A DNA stretch of 64,000 nucleotides. Source: Opitutaceae bacterium EW11. Its GTDB lineage: Bacteria > Verrucomicrobiota > Verrucomicrobiia > Opitutales > Opitutaceae. The DNA lies in the NCBI GenBank assembly GCA_003054665.1, contig QAYY01000013.1, forward strand, positions 372,001 through 436,000, given 5' to 3'. Numbering within the stretch: position 1 is the stretch's first letter; the number at the start of each line of letters is the position of its first letter. The notes beneath the pieces were generated by a model. The model was not told the DNA's origin, made no database searches, and was given only the letters and a program-made list of their open reading frames with translations. Below, piece after piece: positions 34,551 to 43,107 of this stretch. The position numbers and the translations under genes are program-made.

Positions 34551-36374
34551 TCAGTTCATCACCTGGAAACCGCGGCGGACCTTCGCGTCGACGACTTTGC
34601 CGGCGAGCACGTGCGTTTCCCAGAGGGGCACGAGGACCTCGCGCTTCTGGAAGCGGGATTCGTCGGAGGAGCGGGCGATGCGTTCGACGCTGCCCGGGTA
34701 GTCCAGTGTGGCCTGCGTCTGGTCGAGAAACGCGGAGGCTCGCTCCACCACGGCGACGTACAAGCCGTCGGCCGAGCGCTCCTGGCGCATCAGGTCGAGG
34801 TAGGCGGAAAAACTGCGTATTTGGGAAACGGAGACGATGTCCGGGCGGCCCGAGAGCTTGTCCAGCTCGTCGCCATTGGCGACAAGGAGTTCGAGCTTCT
34901 TGCCCGTCCATTCGGCGGGAACCTGGACCTGCACGGTCTGCTGTTCCGGCGCGCCCTGGAAGTCGCGCACGCTGAGCGTGGCGGTGAGCGTCTCACCGGG
35001 GCTGATACGGCTGCGCGAGAGCTGCACGTAATCGAGCGAGGCGACGGGATTCTTCGGCAGTGGTTCGACGGAGAAGGCGATGGAAGTCGGGAAAACGTCG
35101 GCGATCGGATTCGTCAGGCCCGCGGAGAGGCGGCGGATGAAGCCGTCGAGCCCGGCGCTGAAACCCTGCGGACCGGCGTACACGGCGTCGGTGCTGAGCG
35201 TCTGGCCGTCCGGATAGGAAACGGTGCTGGAGACGCGGAAGCCTTCGGCGAGGCCGTTGTCGTTCGAGCCGAGAACCGCCTGGGATAGGCCCATCGCCGC
35301 AATCGTCGGGGTGAGGCGAGGATGGCGCACCGCGGAAAAATGGAGCGTGCGATGCGGGGTTTTTACCTCGATCGGCAGCATCTGCGGGATCCGGCCGACC
35401 TCGCCGTAGATGGCGGAGAGGCGGTCCTGGCTGATCGTGCCGATCACGGCGCCGGTGTTGGAAATCTTGAAGGAGTTGAGGCTGGAAGGGAGGATCGCGA
35501 CGATCTCGGCCAGCGCCATCGGAAGATCGACATTGCCCAGGCCCATGAGCGGATGGCCAAAAGCGAGCACACGATCGCCGTCGACGTGGGAGACGGTTCC
35601 GGTGCCGGCGAGGGTGATATCGCCGGTCGCGAGCGCGACGGCTACGGCGGCGCCGGCCTGCAGCTGTTTGAGCGCGTCGTCCTTGGAAACGGGAGCGGCC
35701 GATTGGGTGGATCCACCCACTGCCGTGACATTCAGTCCCAGTGCGTGGAATTCATCGCCGAAAAGGGAGGCGACCGAAGGCGCGACGCCGCCGAGGGCGA
35801 ACATCGGCGTCAGCGGCGAAAACCCCGTCACGTCGTTGTCGCTCCGGGCTGAAGCGGGGCTGGCGTCGCCCATGCCGGGCTTGTTGCGCGACGCTTCGCG
35901 GTCGAGCGGGATAAAACCGGCGGGTGCCGTGGGGACATGGGGGCCTTTATCCAACTTGCTGACCTCCAAAAGGTCGGCGATGGGAGTGAAGCCCGCATAC
36001 CGGACGGTCTCAAATTTCTGGATTTGGTAGCTCAGCGCGCCGGCGAGCTTGCCGTCGATGTAAAGCGGGCTGCCGCTCATGCCGGCGACCGCGCCCATGT
36101 TCTGCACTCGAGGATCGGTGAGCTGGCAGAGGATCAACGACTTGCCAGGACCGAGGGCGTTGCGGATGACCCCGGTGACTTCCACCTTGAACGGCTCGGC
36201 TTTGCTGCCCTGGAAGACGGTCCAGACGATCCCCGTTTGCCCCGGATGCAGCTCGTCGATCGTGATGAGCGGAGCATCGACCGGCTGAGTCTCGAGAGAA
36301 GGGGCGGCCATCGCGACCGCCACGCCTAAGGTTAGGACCGAAACAAGGCAGGAAACACTACGGACGAGACTCAT
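34551..36374 (-). CDS. SpoIVB-like S55 peptidase-domain protein, permuted motif order
   Basis: The 607-residue protein has a signal peptide (MSLVRSVSCLVSVLTLGVAV, then AMAA). The first domain contains TDPRV (Asp87) and VAGMSGSPLYIDGKLAGALS (Ser100), matching the SpoIVB Asp-Ser half of the S55 serine peptidase. About 170 residues later comes VSHVDGDRVLAFGHPLMGLG with His274, which matches the SpoIVB His half and in that enzyme precedes the Ser half. C-terminal beta-sandwich-like regions follow. A TTG start 21 bp upstream is possible. In this non-sporulating context it is probably an envelope protease or a domain-reuse protein; activity is not proven. Confidence 0.82.
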   Translation of the reverse strand: MSLVRSVSCLVSVLTLGVAVAMAAPSLETQPVDAPLITIDELHPGQTGIVWTVFQGSKAEPFKVEVTGVIRNALGPGKSLILCQLTDPRVQNMGAVAGMSGSPLYIDGKLAGALSYQIQKFETVRYAGFTPIADLLEVSKLDKGPHVPTAPAGFIPLDREASRNKPGMGDASPASARSDNDVTGFSPLTPMFALGGVAPSVASLFGDEFHALGLNVTAVGGSTQSAAPVSKDDALKQLQAGAAVAVALATGDITLAGTGTVSHVDGDRVLAFGHPLMGLGNVDLPMALAEIVAILPSSLNSFKISNTGAVIGTISQDRLSAIYGEVGRIPQMLPIEVKTPHRTLHFSAVRHPRLTPTIAAMGLSQAVLGSNDNGLAEGFRVSSTVSYPDGQTLSTDAVYAGPQGFSAGLDGFIRRLSAGLTNPIADVFPTSIAFSVEPLPKNPVASLDYVQLSRSRISPGETLTATLSVRDFQGAPEQQTVQVQVPAEWTGKKLELLVANGDELDKLSGRPDIVSVSQIRSFSAYLDLMRQERSADGLYVAVVERASAFLDQTQATLDYPGSVERIARSSDESRFQKREVLVPLWETHVLAGKVVDAKVRRGFQVMN

Positions 36375-36470
36375 GGACAGGTGACGCGTACTCAATGCAC
36401 GGTTTTATCGACGCGCACGAGTCGAAGTTCAGCATTTACCTATCCAACTAACGGAAAAATCCCCGAAATC

Positions 36471-37748
36471 TTACAGCCGCTTGACGGCCCCGGCCATCAC
36501 CTCGCAGGCACGGTCGATCGCCTCGCCCTGGTGGGCGGTGCTGATGAAGCAGGTTTCGTAGGCGCTCGGGGGGAGGTAAACCCCATGGTCGAGGCAGTCG
36601 CGGAAGAAGCGGGCGAAGAGCGGTGCGCTGGCCTTCAGGGCCGATGCGTAGTCCGTCACCGGATCGGGCGTGAAGAAGATGGAGAACATCGACCCGACTT
36701 GGGGGACCTGCGCGGCGATGCCCTTGGCGCGGGCGGCCGCCGCCAGCGTGTCGCGGACCTGGCGCCCCAGTGTATCCAGGCGTGAATACGGATTGAGCTC
36801 GTCGAGCAGTTTCAGCCCGGCGATGCCCGCCGCCATCGCGAGCGGGTTTCCGCTCAGCGTTCCGGCCTGGTAAACCGGGCCGACCGGCGCAAGTTTGTCC
36901 ATGATGTCGGCCCGTCCGCCGAACGCGCCGACGGGAAGACCGCCGCCGATGATTTTCCCGAGCGTGGTGAGGTCGGGCACGATCTTTTCGATCTCCTGCA
37001 CGCCGCCCTTCGCCAACCGGAAGCCCGTCATCACCTCGTCGAAAATCAGCACGGCGCCTTCGCGCGTGCACAGTTCGCGGACGAACTTCAGGTAGCCGGG
37101 GGCGGGGAGGATGAGACCGACGTTGGCCGGGTACGGCTCGAGGATGACGCAGGCGATCTTTCCTGGATTTGCGGCGAACGCGGCTTCGAGCGCGTCGCGG
37201 TCGTTGAAACCGACGACGACGGTCTCCTGGGCAAACGACGCCGGCACGCCGGCGCTGTCGGGATTCCCGTGGGTGAGGGCGCCCGAACCTGCCTTGATCA
37301 GCAGCGAATCCGAGTGGCCGTGATAGCAGCCGGAGAACTTCACGATCTTGTCGCGACCGGTGAAGCCACGCGCCAGCCGGATGGCCGACATGGTCGCTTC
37401 CGTGCCGCTGTTGCACATGCGGACCTTCTGGATCGAGGGAACGAAGCGCGTGATCAGCTCGGCCATCTCGACCTCGTACGGGTTGGGCGTGCCGAAGCTG
37501 GTGCCGTTCTCGAGCGCTTTCGCAATCGCGGTTTTGATCACCGGATGGTTGTGGCCGTGGATTGCGGGCCCCCACGTGCAGACGAAGTCGATCAACTCGC
37601 GGTCATCCGCCGTCGTGAGCGTCGCCCCGTGCGCCGCCTTGACGAAAAACGGCGCGCCCCCAACGGAGCGGAAGGCTCTGACGGGCGAGTTGACGCCGCC
37701 GGGGATGACTTTGAGAGCGCGGGCAAAGAGATCGTCGGAAAGGGCCAT
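36471..37748 (-). CDS. hemL: Glutamate-1-semialdehyde 2,1-aminomutase
   Basis: HemL makes 5-aminolevulinate from glutamate-1-semialdehyde in the C5 heme pathway. The 425-residue PLP enzyme starts [20 protein letters not shown]. Landmarks are [38 protein letters not shown], the cofactor Asp region [15 protein letters not shown] and the Schiff-base Lys in [19 protein letters not shown]. The S55 gene lies downstream on the same strand. It has a 385-bp gene-free leader region upstream. Confidence 0.97.
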   Translation of the reverse strand: MALSDDLFARALKVIPGGVNSPVRAFRSVGGAPFFVKAAHGATLTTADDRELIDFVCTWGPAIHGHNHPVIKTAIAKALENGTSFGTPNPYEVEMAELITRFVPSIQKVRMCNSGTEATMSAIRLARGFTGRDKIVKFSGCYHGHSDSLLIKAGSGALTHGNPDSAGVPASFAQETVVVGFNDRDALEAAFAANPGKIACVILEPYPANVGLILPAPGYLKFVRELCTREGAVLIFDEVMTGFRLAKGGVQEIEKIVPDLTTLGKIIGGGLPVGAFGGRADIMDKLAPVGPVYQAGTLSGNPLAMAAGIAGLKLLDELNPYSRLDTLGRQVRDTLAAAARAKGIAAQVPQVGSMFSIFFTPDPVTDYASALKASAPLFARFFRDCLDHGVYLPPSAYETCFISTAHQGEAIDRACEVMAGAVKRL

Positions 37749-38133
37749 GGGAGTCGAAAAAGGAAAACGCGGAGTCTGGAGTTCGGACTGGGGGGCGGGA
37801 AAGCCGGAAGTGCGAATCCCGCGTCGCTTCCCGAATGGACGCGTCGCCGCTCCTGTCGGCGGTCGGCTCCTCCTCGCGCATTTTCCCTCCTGCGCCGCGC
37901 CGAAAAACCTCTCCGCCGCGGGGGCCTCCTCACTTCGACGGCACGCGCCAGTCGGCAGTCAGCGCGGCGTCGGCGGAGAGATGAGGCTTACTCGGACTGG
38001 CTGGGCGGGCACGAAAGGGCCGGCTCAGCGGACGGGCGAGTCGCGCTTACCGCTGCATCTTGGCGGTGCACGTCGAAGCTTCGCGATGCTTCCGTGACCG
38101 CACGTTCCTTCGCGACGGTTGCGTCGCGCCCGG
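37749..38133. other. hemL-infA intergenic region (385 bp)
   Basis: No ORF has coding character. A short weak heptamer-like stretch (GGAGTCT, GGAGTTC, GGACTGG; 37771-37791) lies upstream of hemL. The rest is GC-rich with no clear promoter or known riboswitch by eye. Confidence 0.5.
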
Positions 38134-38427
38134 TTAGCGACGACGGCGTGCCGGCGGGCGGTACGTCGACGACGAATCCTTCATCCGGTAGGTGATTCGT
38201 GCCTTCTCCGTGTCGTACGGGCTCATTTCCATTTTCACCATGTCGCCTGAGGCGATCTTGATGAAATGCTTGCGCAACTTACCGGAGATGTGAGCGAGCA
38301 CAATGTGCCCGTTCGAAAGTTGCACCCTGAACATGGTTCCCGGTAGCACCGCCACGACCTTCCCTTCGATTTCGATCTGAGACGTGGATTTCGGCGATTC
38401 CGTGCTTTGCGTAGTATTTTCGATCAA
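38134..38427 (-). CDS. infA: Translation initiation factor IF-1, extended form
   Basis: IF-1 binds the 30S A site during initiation. The S1/OB-fold core is plain: [20 protein letters not shown], then [40 protein letters not shown]. At 97 residues the protein exceeds the usual 71-75, because it has about 17 extra Ser/Thr-rich residues at the N-terminus and an Arg-rich tail ending PPARRRR. If translation began inside, no ATG lies just before the core, so the extension is probably real. Confidence 0.93.
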   Translation of the reverse strand: MIENTTQSTESPKSTSQIEIEGKVVAVLPGTMFRVQLSNGHIVLAHISGKLRKHFIKIASGDMVKMEMSPYDTEKARITYRMKDSSSTYRPPARRRR

Positions 38428-38609
38428 GCGTCGAACAAATCACACCCATCGCGCCGGCGCAAGGGGAGAGCCGGATCTCGCGAAAAAAGTATGATCCATG
38501 TGCGATGCCGACCGGCCGCAATGACAGGGGCGCAGCGTGAAGCAAGACTCCCTCGGACGCCGGCCGTGAAGCGAAAGCGTAACCAGCTAACCGCTACAGG
38601 TCCGACGCA

Positions 38610-39851
38610 TCAATCCTGGAACCTCACGGCGAGGTTGGGGGCGGGGAACGCGGGCGCCGCCGCGGTTCCCGCAGCGCCTTCCTTCGCCATGGGGACTCGG
38701 GCCTTGTCCTCGAAGACGGCGGCGAGGGTCTCGAAGCGGCCGATTGAAACGAAGCCGCTGAGAAGGTACGGCAGGCTTTCGGCATCGAGCGGCGAGTTCC
38801 GATTCGCGACGTGAAAATGCAGGTGCGGAGCGGTGGTTTGGCCGGTAAAGCCAACGCGGGCGATCGCTTGCCCTCGGCGAACGCGTTGGCCCGGTTTCAC
38901 CTTCAGACCGGGCTGCAGGTGCTCGTAAAACGCGGTGCGGCCGTTTCCCAGGTCGAGAGCGATGTAGTTGCCCGTCGCGTCGGCAATCGGCACCGACGGC
39001 GCGTCGGCGATCGTCCGGGGCTCGGGGAAGTTGTCCCGCGTAGCCGCTACCGTCGCATCGGCCACCGCCAGCACGTCGGCGCCGTATCCGAAATAGTCGG
39101 CGGTCTTGGCACCGTCGCCCTGTGCGACGCCTCCGTTTTCGCCGAGCTTGAACCAATCGATCGCAAATCGTCCGGGCACCCGGGCGTGGCCAGCCACGGC
39201 GTACACGACCCGGCGGTGGCCGGCATCCATGGCGGGATCGTAAACCGCCACCCAGGGCCCGCCGCGCAAGGGCGGTCCGAGCTCGAGCGGCGGCGATGTA
39301 TCGAGCGGAATGGATACAGAAACGGAGGAGCCTGGTGCCTCCGTCTCGTCGCGACCTTCGCGAAAGCCGAAGTCATGCTGCAGGGCGCGAGGGATGGGTT
39401 TTTCGCCGAGGGGTACTTCCAGGTAGAGGACGGCGCGTGCGCCGGTCGGAAGGGCACCACTGTCGCCCTGGCTGCGATCCGTCGCGATGAGGCGCAGTCG
39501 CTGGCCGAGTGTCTCCCCCGTGAAGGTCGCCAGGGGCTGACGGGAGCCCGGAGCTTCGATCCGAAGAGATGCGATCCTGAGCGGCCGTCTGGAAAAGTTG
39601 GTGAGGTGCAGTTCGTAGACCGCTTGGGTGCCGTCCGTGGAACGCACAACGGCTGGAGGCTGAAGCGAAAGCACCTCGCACGATTGCCTCGGCGGCGGGA
39701 GGTCGACTTCCGAACTCGCCCGCAACGGGCAGAACAGCGTCGCGAGAACCAGCATCGCCGCTCCGAGCGCGGTGGCTGCCGCAGAGCGAGTCGCCCGCGT
39801 GTTCGCTGCGTGAGAGAGATCGGGTTTCAGGAAGGAGTATCCGCGGCGCAT
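38610..39851 (-). CDS. M23-type (LytM/lysostaphin-fold) envelope protein, likely degenerate
   Basis: The 413-residue protein has an N-terminal hydrophobic segment (AAATALGAAMLVLATLF). A large N-terminal beta-rich domain (about 60-200) precedes a LytM-type domain at about 265-350. The second metal motif is intact (TTAPHLHFHVAN), and the core GQRVRRGQAIARVGFTGQ is typical. In the first motif, where HxxxD is expected, the sequence is DYFGYGADVLAV, so the His ligand is missing. Such proteins often bind or regulate rather than cut peptidoglycan. It is the first gene of a minus-strand stretch without close neighbours. Confidence 0.82.
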   Translation of the reverse strand: MRRGYSFLKPDLSHAANTRATRSAAATALGAAMLVLATLFCPLRASSEVDLPPPRQSCEVLSLQPPAVVRSTDGTQAVYELHLTNFSRRPLRIASLRIEAPGSRQPLATFTGETLGQRLRLIATDRSQGDSGALPTGARAVLYLEVPLGEKPIPRALQHDFGFREGRDETEAPGSSVSVSIPLDTSPPLELGPPLRGGPWVAVYDPAMDAGHRRVVYAVAGHARVPGRFAIDWFKLGENGGVAQGDGAKTADYFGYGADVLAVADATVAATRDNFPEPRTIADAPSVPIADATGNYIALDLGNGRTAFYEHLQPGLKVKPGQRVRRGQAIARVGFTGQTTAPHLHFHVANRNSPLDAESLPYLLSGFVSIGRFETLAAVFEDKARVPMAKEGAAGTAAAPAFPAPNLAVRFQD

Positions 39852-40005
39852 CGGTGTGGAGGATCGGTGTTCTCGACGTTCGGGGAACGGAGACGCCGAC
39901 AGTTAGCCGCAAAAACGCGCCAGAACCACTCGGAGGAAGAAAAACGCCGCGACGGGCCGAGTCACTCCGGCGTCTGCCGTGCCTGTTCAGGTCCGACGTT
40001 CGACC

Positions 40006-40025
40006 CCCGAAGGGTCACCTTCGGG
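40006..40025. repeat. Perfect 8-bp hairpin next to a heptamer repeat
   Basis: CCCGAAGG and CCTTCGGG flank the loop GTCA. On the minus strand the hairpin directly follows the heptamer repeat after the glycoside hydrolase-like gene, 47 bp beyond its stop. No T tract follows. Confidence 0.5.
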
Positions 40026-40026
40026 T

Positions 40027-40062
40027 CACCAACTACCAACTACCAGATTCCAACTTCCAACC
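40027..40062 (-). repeat. Tandem heptamer repeat after the glycoside hydrolase-like gene
   Basis: On the minus strand it reads GTTGGAA, GTTGGAA, TCTGGTA, GTTGGTA, GTTGGTG: five units in exact register of 7. It starts 10 bp after the stop codon. It is the cleanest member of the family in this window and has no partner arm. Confidence 0.8.
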
Positions 40063-40072
40063 ACGCTCAGCC

Positions 40073-42721
40073 CTACTGCACCTCAAAAACCTCCGCGAGC
40101 GCGACGCCCGTCGTGTCGTTCACCCCGGAGATGACGCCGGTGTACGCCCCTGGCTGGAGCGTCGTGAGAATGACGGCGTCTTTCGAGTCGGCGGCGAGAT
40201 CGAAGGCATGAACAGCTGCGGTGGCACTCTGGATTTCCGCCAGGTTGGCCGACGATCCCCAGTTGTCGTTTTGTGCGATCGGCGTGTCGCTGCCGAGCGG
40301 GCGCAGGGTGAGGACCGGATCCGCGAGCACGCCGTCCACGCTGAACTGCTTCAAACCGGGACCGGTTCCGCGGATGAGGACTTTCAAGGGCGTGGAGCCA
40401 CCCACGATGAATCCGACGATCAACACATTTCCCCCGGTGCCGACTTGGGCGCGTGCGGAGATGTTGATCAGGCGGGGTGTCTCGGCCGTGTAAACGGGGC
40501 TCGCGTCGTAAAACTCGGCGAGTGCGATTCCGCTGCCGTTCGGGCTGCTCGTGCCGCTGTTCACGTGAGTGGTGTAGCCGGCTCCGGTCGCCAAGTTGAC
40601 CGCGAGAGCCGAATCCTTGCTGGTGGGGCCGGCGAACGGAAACGCGTTCACCTGCGTCATCAGGGCGGGGACGGACAAATCCGTGGCCCAGTCGTCATTG
40701 GTTTGGATTGGCGTGCTGCCGCTGAAAACGGTCAGGGCCGGATCGGGCAGGAAACCGCTCGTCACGCCATAGCTCGCGAGGGTGGGGCCGACGCCGCGGA
40801 CCAGGAGAGGTTTGTTGCCGCTACCGCCGCCGACGACAAAACCGACGATGAGCGTTTGACTCCCGCTTCCGGCGACCGCCCGGGCCGACAGGTTGATCAG
40901 GTGTCCGGCGTTGCTGGCATCGACCACCGTCACGGTGGCCGCGGAACTCGTGGCCGAACCCAGGCTGTTGGTCGCGACGACCGTGTAGCTGCCGGCATCG
41001 GCGCTCGAGGCGTTCGCGATCGTGTAGGTGGACTGGGTCGCACCGGCGATGGGCGTTCCGTTGAAGTACCACTGGTAGGCGATCGTGCCGGAGCCGGTAG
41101 CTTCGGCACTCAGCGTGGTGGATCCGCCGGTGACCGCGGCGGTCGACTGCGGTTGTTTGGAAAAGACGGGGGTCTGCGAAACCGGGGCGTCGGGATTCTG
41201 AATGCGCCAGAGCTGATCCGCTTCTCCCGAATAGGAGCGCTGCACCACGCTCGAACCGGTCTTCGCGACGCTCAGGCATTTGCCGCTCCAGCGGCTCCGA
41301 ATGAGGAAGTTGCCCTGGCCGACGTATTCAAAATACCAATGCTCCACCGCGTTGTCGGGGTAGTTGTATTGTTTGATGACGGCCTCGTCGGCGTACACCC
41401 ACTCGGGGAGGTCGGCATAGAGCCCGCTGTTGACATTCGAAACCAGCGAGTAGCTGAGATCGCCGATTTTATTGTTCGCCAGCGGGGTGATGTTCCAGAG
41501 CTGGCTGGTCGCCTTCGTGTACGTGCTCAGTTGAAACGCCGCTCCCGAGGCGGTGCTTCCGCCCGCGACGTCGAGCGCCAATCCGGTGCTCGAGTTGATG
41601 ATGGAAAACCGGCCGCTGACCGCCGGCTGGGCGTCGGGACCCCAGGTGATATTGACCATGCGCTCCTGGTCGGCCGTGATGGTGACCGTATAATCGCGCT
41701 GCGGCCCGTGGCCGTCGTAATATACATCCCGGTCGGTGGAGTGGAGCGTGTACGTCGTCGTCCCGCCCACGCGCTCGCTGCCGCCGAAAAAGGCCTGGAC
41801 GGCGCCCGACGGGGTTCGATACACCGCGGCCGCGGTCCAGCGCGGACGGTCCTCTGCGTAACCGAGGCGGACGCCCTTGCTCGCCCTCAGAAAATTGCCG
41901 CGGGCCAATTCGGCGGTTCCCCACCAGATGAGTCCCTGGATGCCGTACTCCGCGCCGACGATCGCTTCCACGACGTTGTGGCCTTCCGGGTTGACCGGGA
42001 TGCCGTCGGAGCCGGCGACATGCTGAATAAACGAGACGTAGCTATCGACGGTGCCGTAGAGGCAATGGGTGGTGCCGACCTTGGCCTTGGATTTGACCGC
42101 GTCGTACCAACTCGTCGATTGGTCCACCGACATGGTGCTTCCGCCCGCCATCATCGCGCCGGCGAACTCGGTCGATCCCTGCAGCGCGCCCATGATATCG
42201 AAGAGATTCTGCTGCGAACCCTCCTTCCAGGAGGCGTAATCGGGTTCGTTGAACGGTTCGACCATCCAGAACGCGTGATTGTAGTATTGCTGGCACAACT
42301 TCAGCGCCTTCACCCAGCGATCGACGTTCACCTTTCCGGCACCGTCCTGATACCAGGCGTTCACCGTGTCGGAACCGGGGGCGCACATATCCCATTTCGC
42401 CGAAGGATCCGCCATGCCGACGATCGACATGCAATCGTCCAAGTGGCGTTTCTGATCCGCCGTAAGGCCGGTATCCGCCGGTTGGTCGACCATGCCCGGG
42501 ACGCGGACGACGTTTACGTTCTCGCGCCCCATATAAAACAGACCACGCCGCATGTTGTCGGCGCTCGCCCAGTTGGTATCGAGACCCCAGTTGGGGATTC
42601 CCTTGGCGACGCCCGCGTCGCTCGTGCTGAAATTGACGGTGACGTCGGCGTGAACGGCGGCGACGAGTGCCGAAGCGAAGACAAAGGCACGCAAAGAGCG
42701 AACGACGGGAGAACGCATCAT
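40073..42721 (-). CDS. Secreted glycoside hydrolase-like protein with RICIN, Ig-like and twin C-terminal domains
   Basis: The 882-residue protein has a signal peptide (ending about VHA, residue 25). Residues 30-350 look like a clan GH-A TIM barrel, with the acid/base Glu159 in WMVEPFNEPDYASW and a possible nucleophile in VGAEYGIQGLIWW. Residues 370-508 form a ricin-type beta-trefoil with repeated QLWNITP/QLWRIQNP. Residues 520-600 are an Ig-like domain (YQWYFNGTPIAGA). The C-terminus has two related modules of about 130 residues, starting HLINLSARAVAGSGSQTLIV and RLINISARAQVGTGGNVLIV. It probably acts on a polysaccharide outside the cell; the substrate is unknown. Confidence 0.85.
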   Translation of the reverse strand: MMRSPVVRSLRAFVFASALVAAVHADVTVNFSTSDAGVAKGIPNWGLDTNWASADNMRRGLFYMGRENVNVVRVPGMVDQPADTGLTADQKRHLDDCMSIVGMADPSAKWDMCAPGSDTVNAWYQDGAGKVNVDRWVKALKLCQQYYNHAFWMVEPFNEPDYASWKEGSQQNLFDIMGALQGSTEFAGAMMAGGSTMSVDQSTSWYDAVKSKAKVGTTHCLYGTVDSYVSFIQHVAGSDGIPVNPEGHNVVEAIVGAEYGIQGLIWWGTAELARGNFLRASKGVRLGYAEDRPRWTAAAVYRTPSGAVQAFFGGSERVGGTTTYTLHSTDRDVYYDGHGPQRDYTVTITADQERMVNITWGPDAQPAVSGRFSIINSSTGLALDVAGGSTASGAAFQLSTYTKATSQLWNITPLANNKIGDLSYSLVSNVNSGLYADLPEWVYADEAVIKQYNYPDNAVEHWYFEYVGQGNFLIRSRWSGKCLSVAKTGSSVVQRSYSGEADQLWRIQNPDAPVSQTPVFSKQPQSTAAVTGGSTTLSAEATGSGTIAYQWYFNGTPIAGATQSTYTIANASSADAGSYTVVATNSLGSATSSAATVTVVDASNAGHLINLSARAVAGSGSQTLIVGFVVGGGSGNKPLLVRGVGPTLASYGVTSGFLPDPALTVFSGSTPIQTNDDWATDLSVPALMTQVNAFPFAGPTSKDSALAVNLATGAGYTTHVNSGTSSPNGSGIALAEFYDASPVYTAETPRLINISARAQVGTGGNVLIVGFIVGGSTPLKVLIRGTGPGLKQFSVDGVLADPVLTLRPLGSDTPIAQNDNWGSSANLAEIQSATAAVHAFDLAADSKDAVILTTLQPGAYTGVISGVNDTTGVALAEVFEVQ

Positions 42722-43107
42722 AACTCCTGGGGGAGAGTGGGTGGGTAACTGCTGGGGACCGGGGGAGCCTCCAGACTAACGACGCCCGTCCCGCTTGGGC
42801 ATCACCTGATTGGGTGAAATGCGGTCGCACATGCGAACCCCGTGGCAATCCATCACGGGCGAGCTTCCAATGCCCCGCGCGTGGCCCCGTGCATCGCTTA
42901 GGCGCGGCGCATGATCGCGACAAATTCGTCTCGATCACCGGCCATCCCGGCGGTGCGGCACTCCCTCAGAGGAGCCGCGGGGCGTCGTCCGCCAGGAAAA
43001 GAGCGAGCGCCGTGCGCGTCAGTTTTCCCAACGGTAACCAAACTCCCACTACAGGCCACAAACTGCCAAATCCAAACTTCCAACTTCCCCACGCCGGAGG
43101 CGCGGCC
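42722..43107. other. Intergenic region upstream of the glycoside hydrolase-like gene (386 bp)
   Basis: No gene is supported. The region carries a heptamer-type repeat at 43025-43090 next to the nadE stop. The rest is unique GC-rich sequence; a promoter for the hydrolase-like gene should lie here, but I see no clear boxes. Confidence 0.5.
43025..43090 (-). repeat. Degenerate heptamer repeat after nadE
   Basis: On the minus strand the units are GAAGTTG, GAAGTTT, GGATTTG, GCAGTTT, GTGGCCT, GTAGTGG, GAGTTTG. It begins 17 bp after the nadE stop, following a GGCCGCGCC-type GC clamp, and has no partner arm. Confidence 0.65.

Noticed and set aside
37749-38133. Degenerate gene upstream of hemL
   Set aside because: Frames are short, Arg/Ser/Pro-biased and start or end at random; I see no protein similarity.
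39854-42748. 964-codon open frame on the plus strand
   Set aside because: It is the antisense of the secreted hydrolase-like gene, is very rich in Arg/Gly/Asp/His, and lacks any domain; long antisense frames are common in GC-rich DNA.
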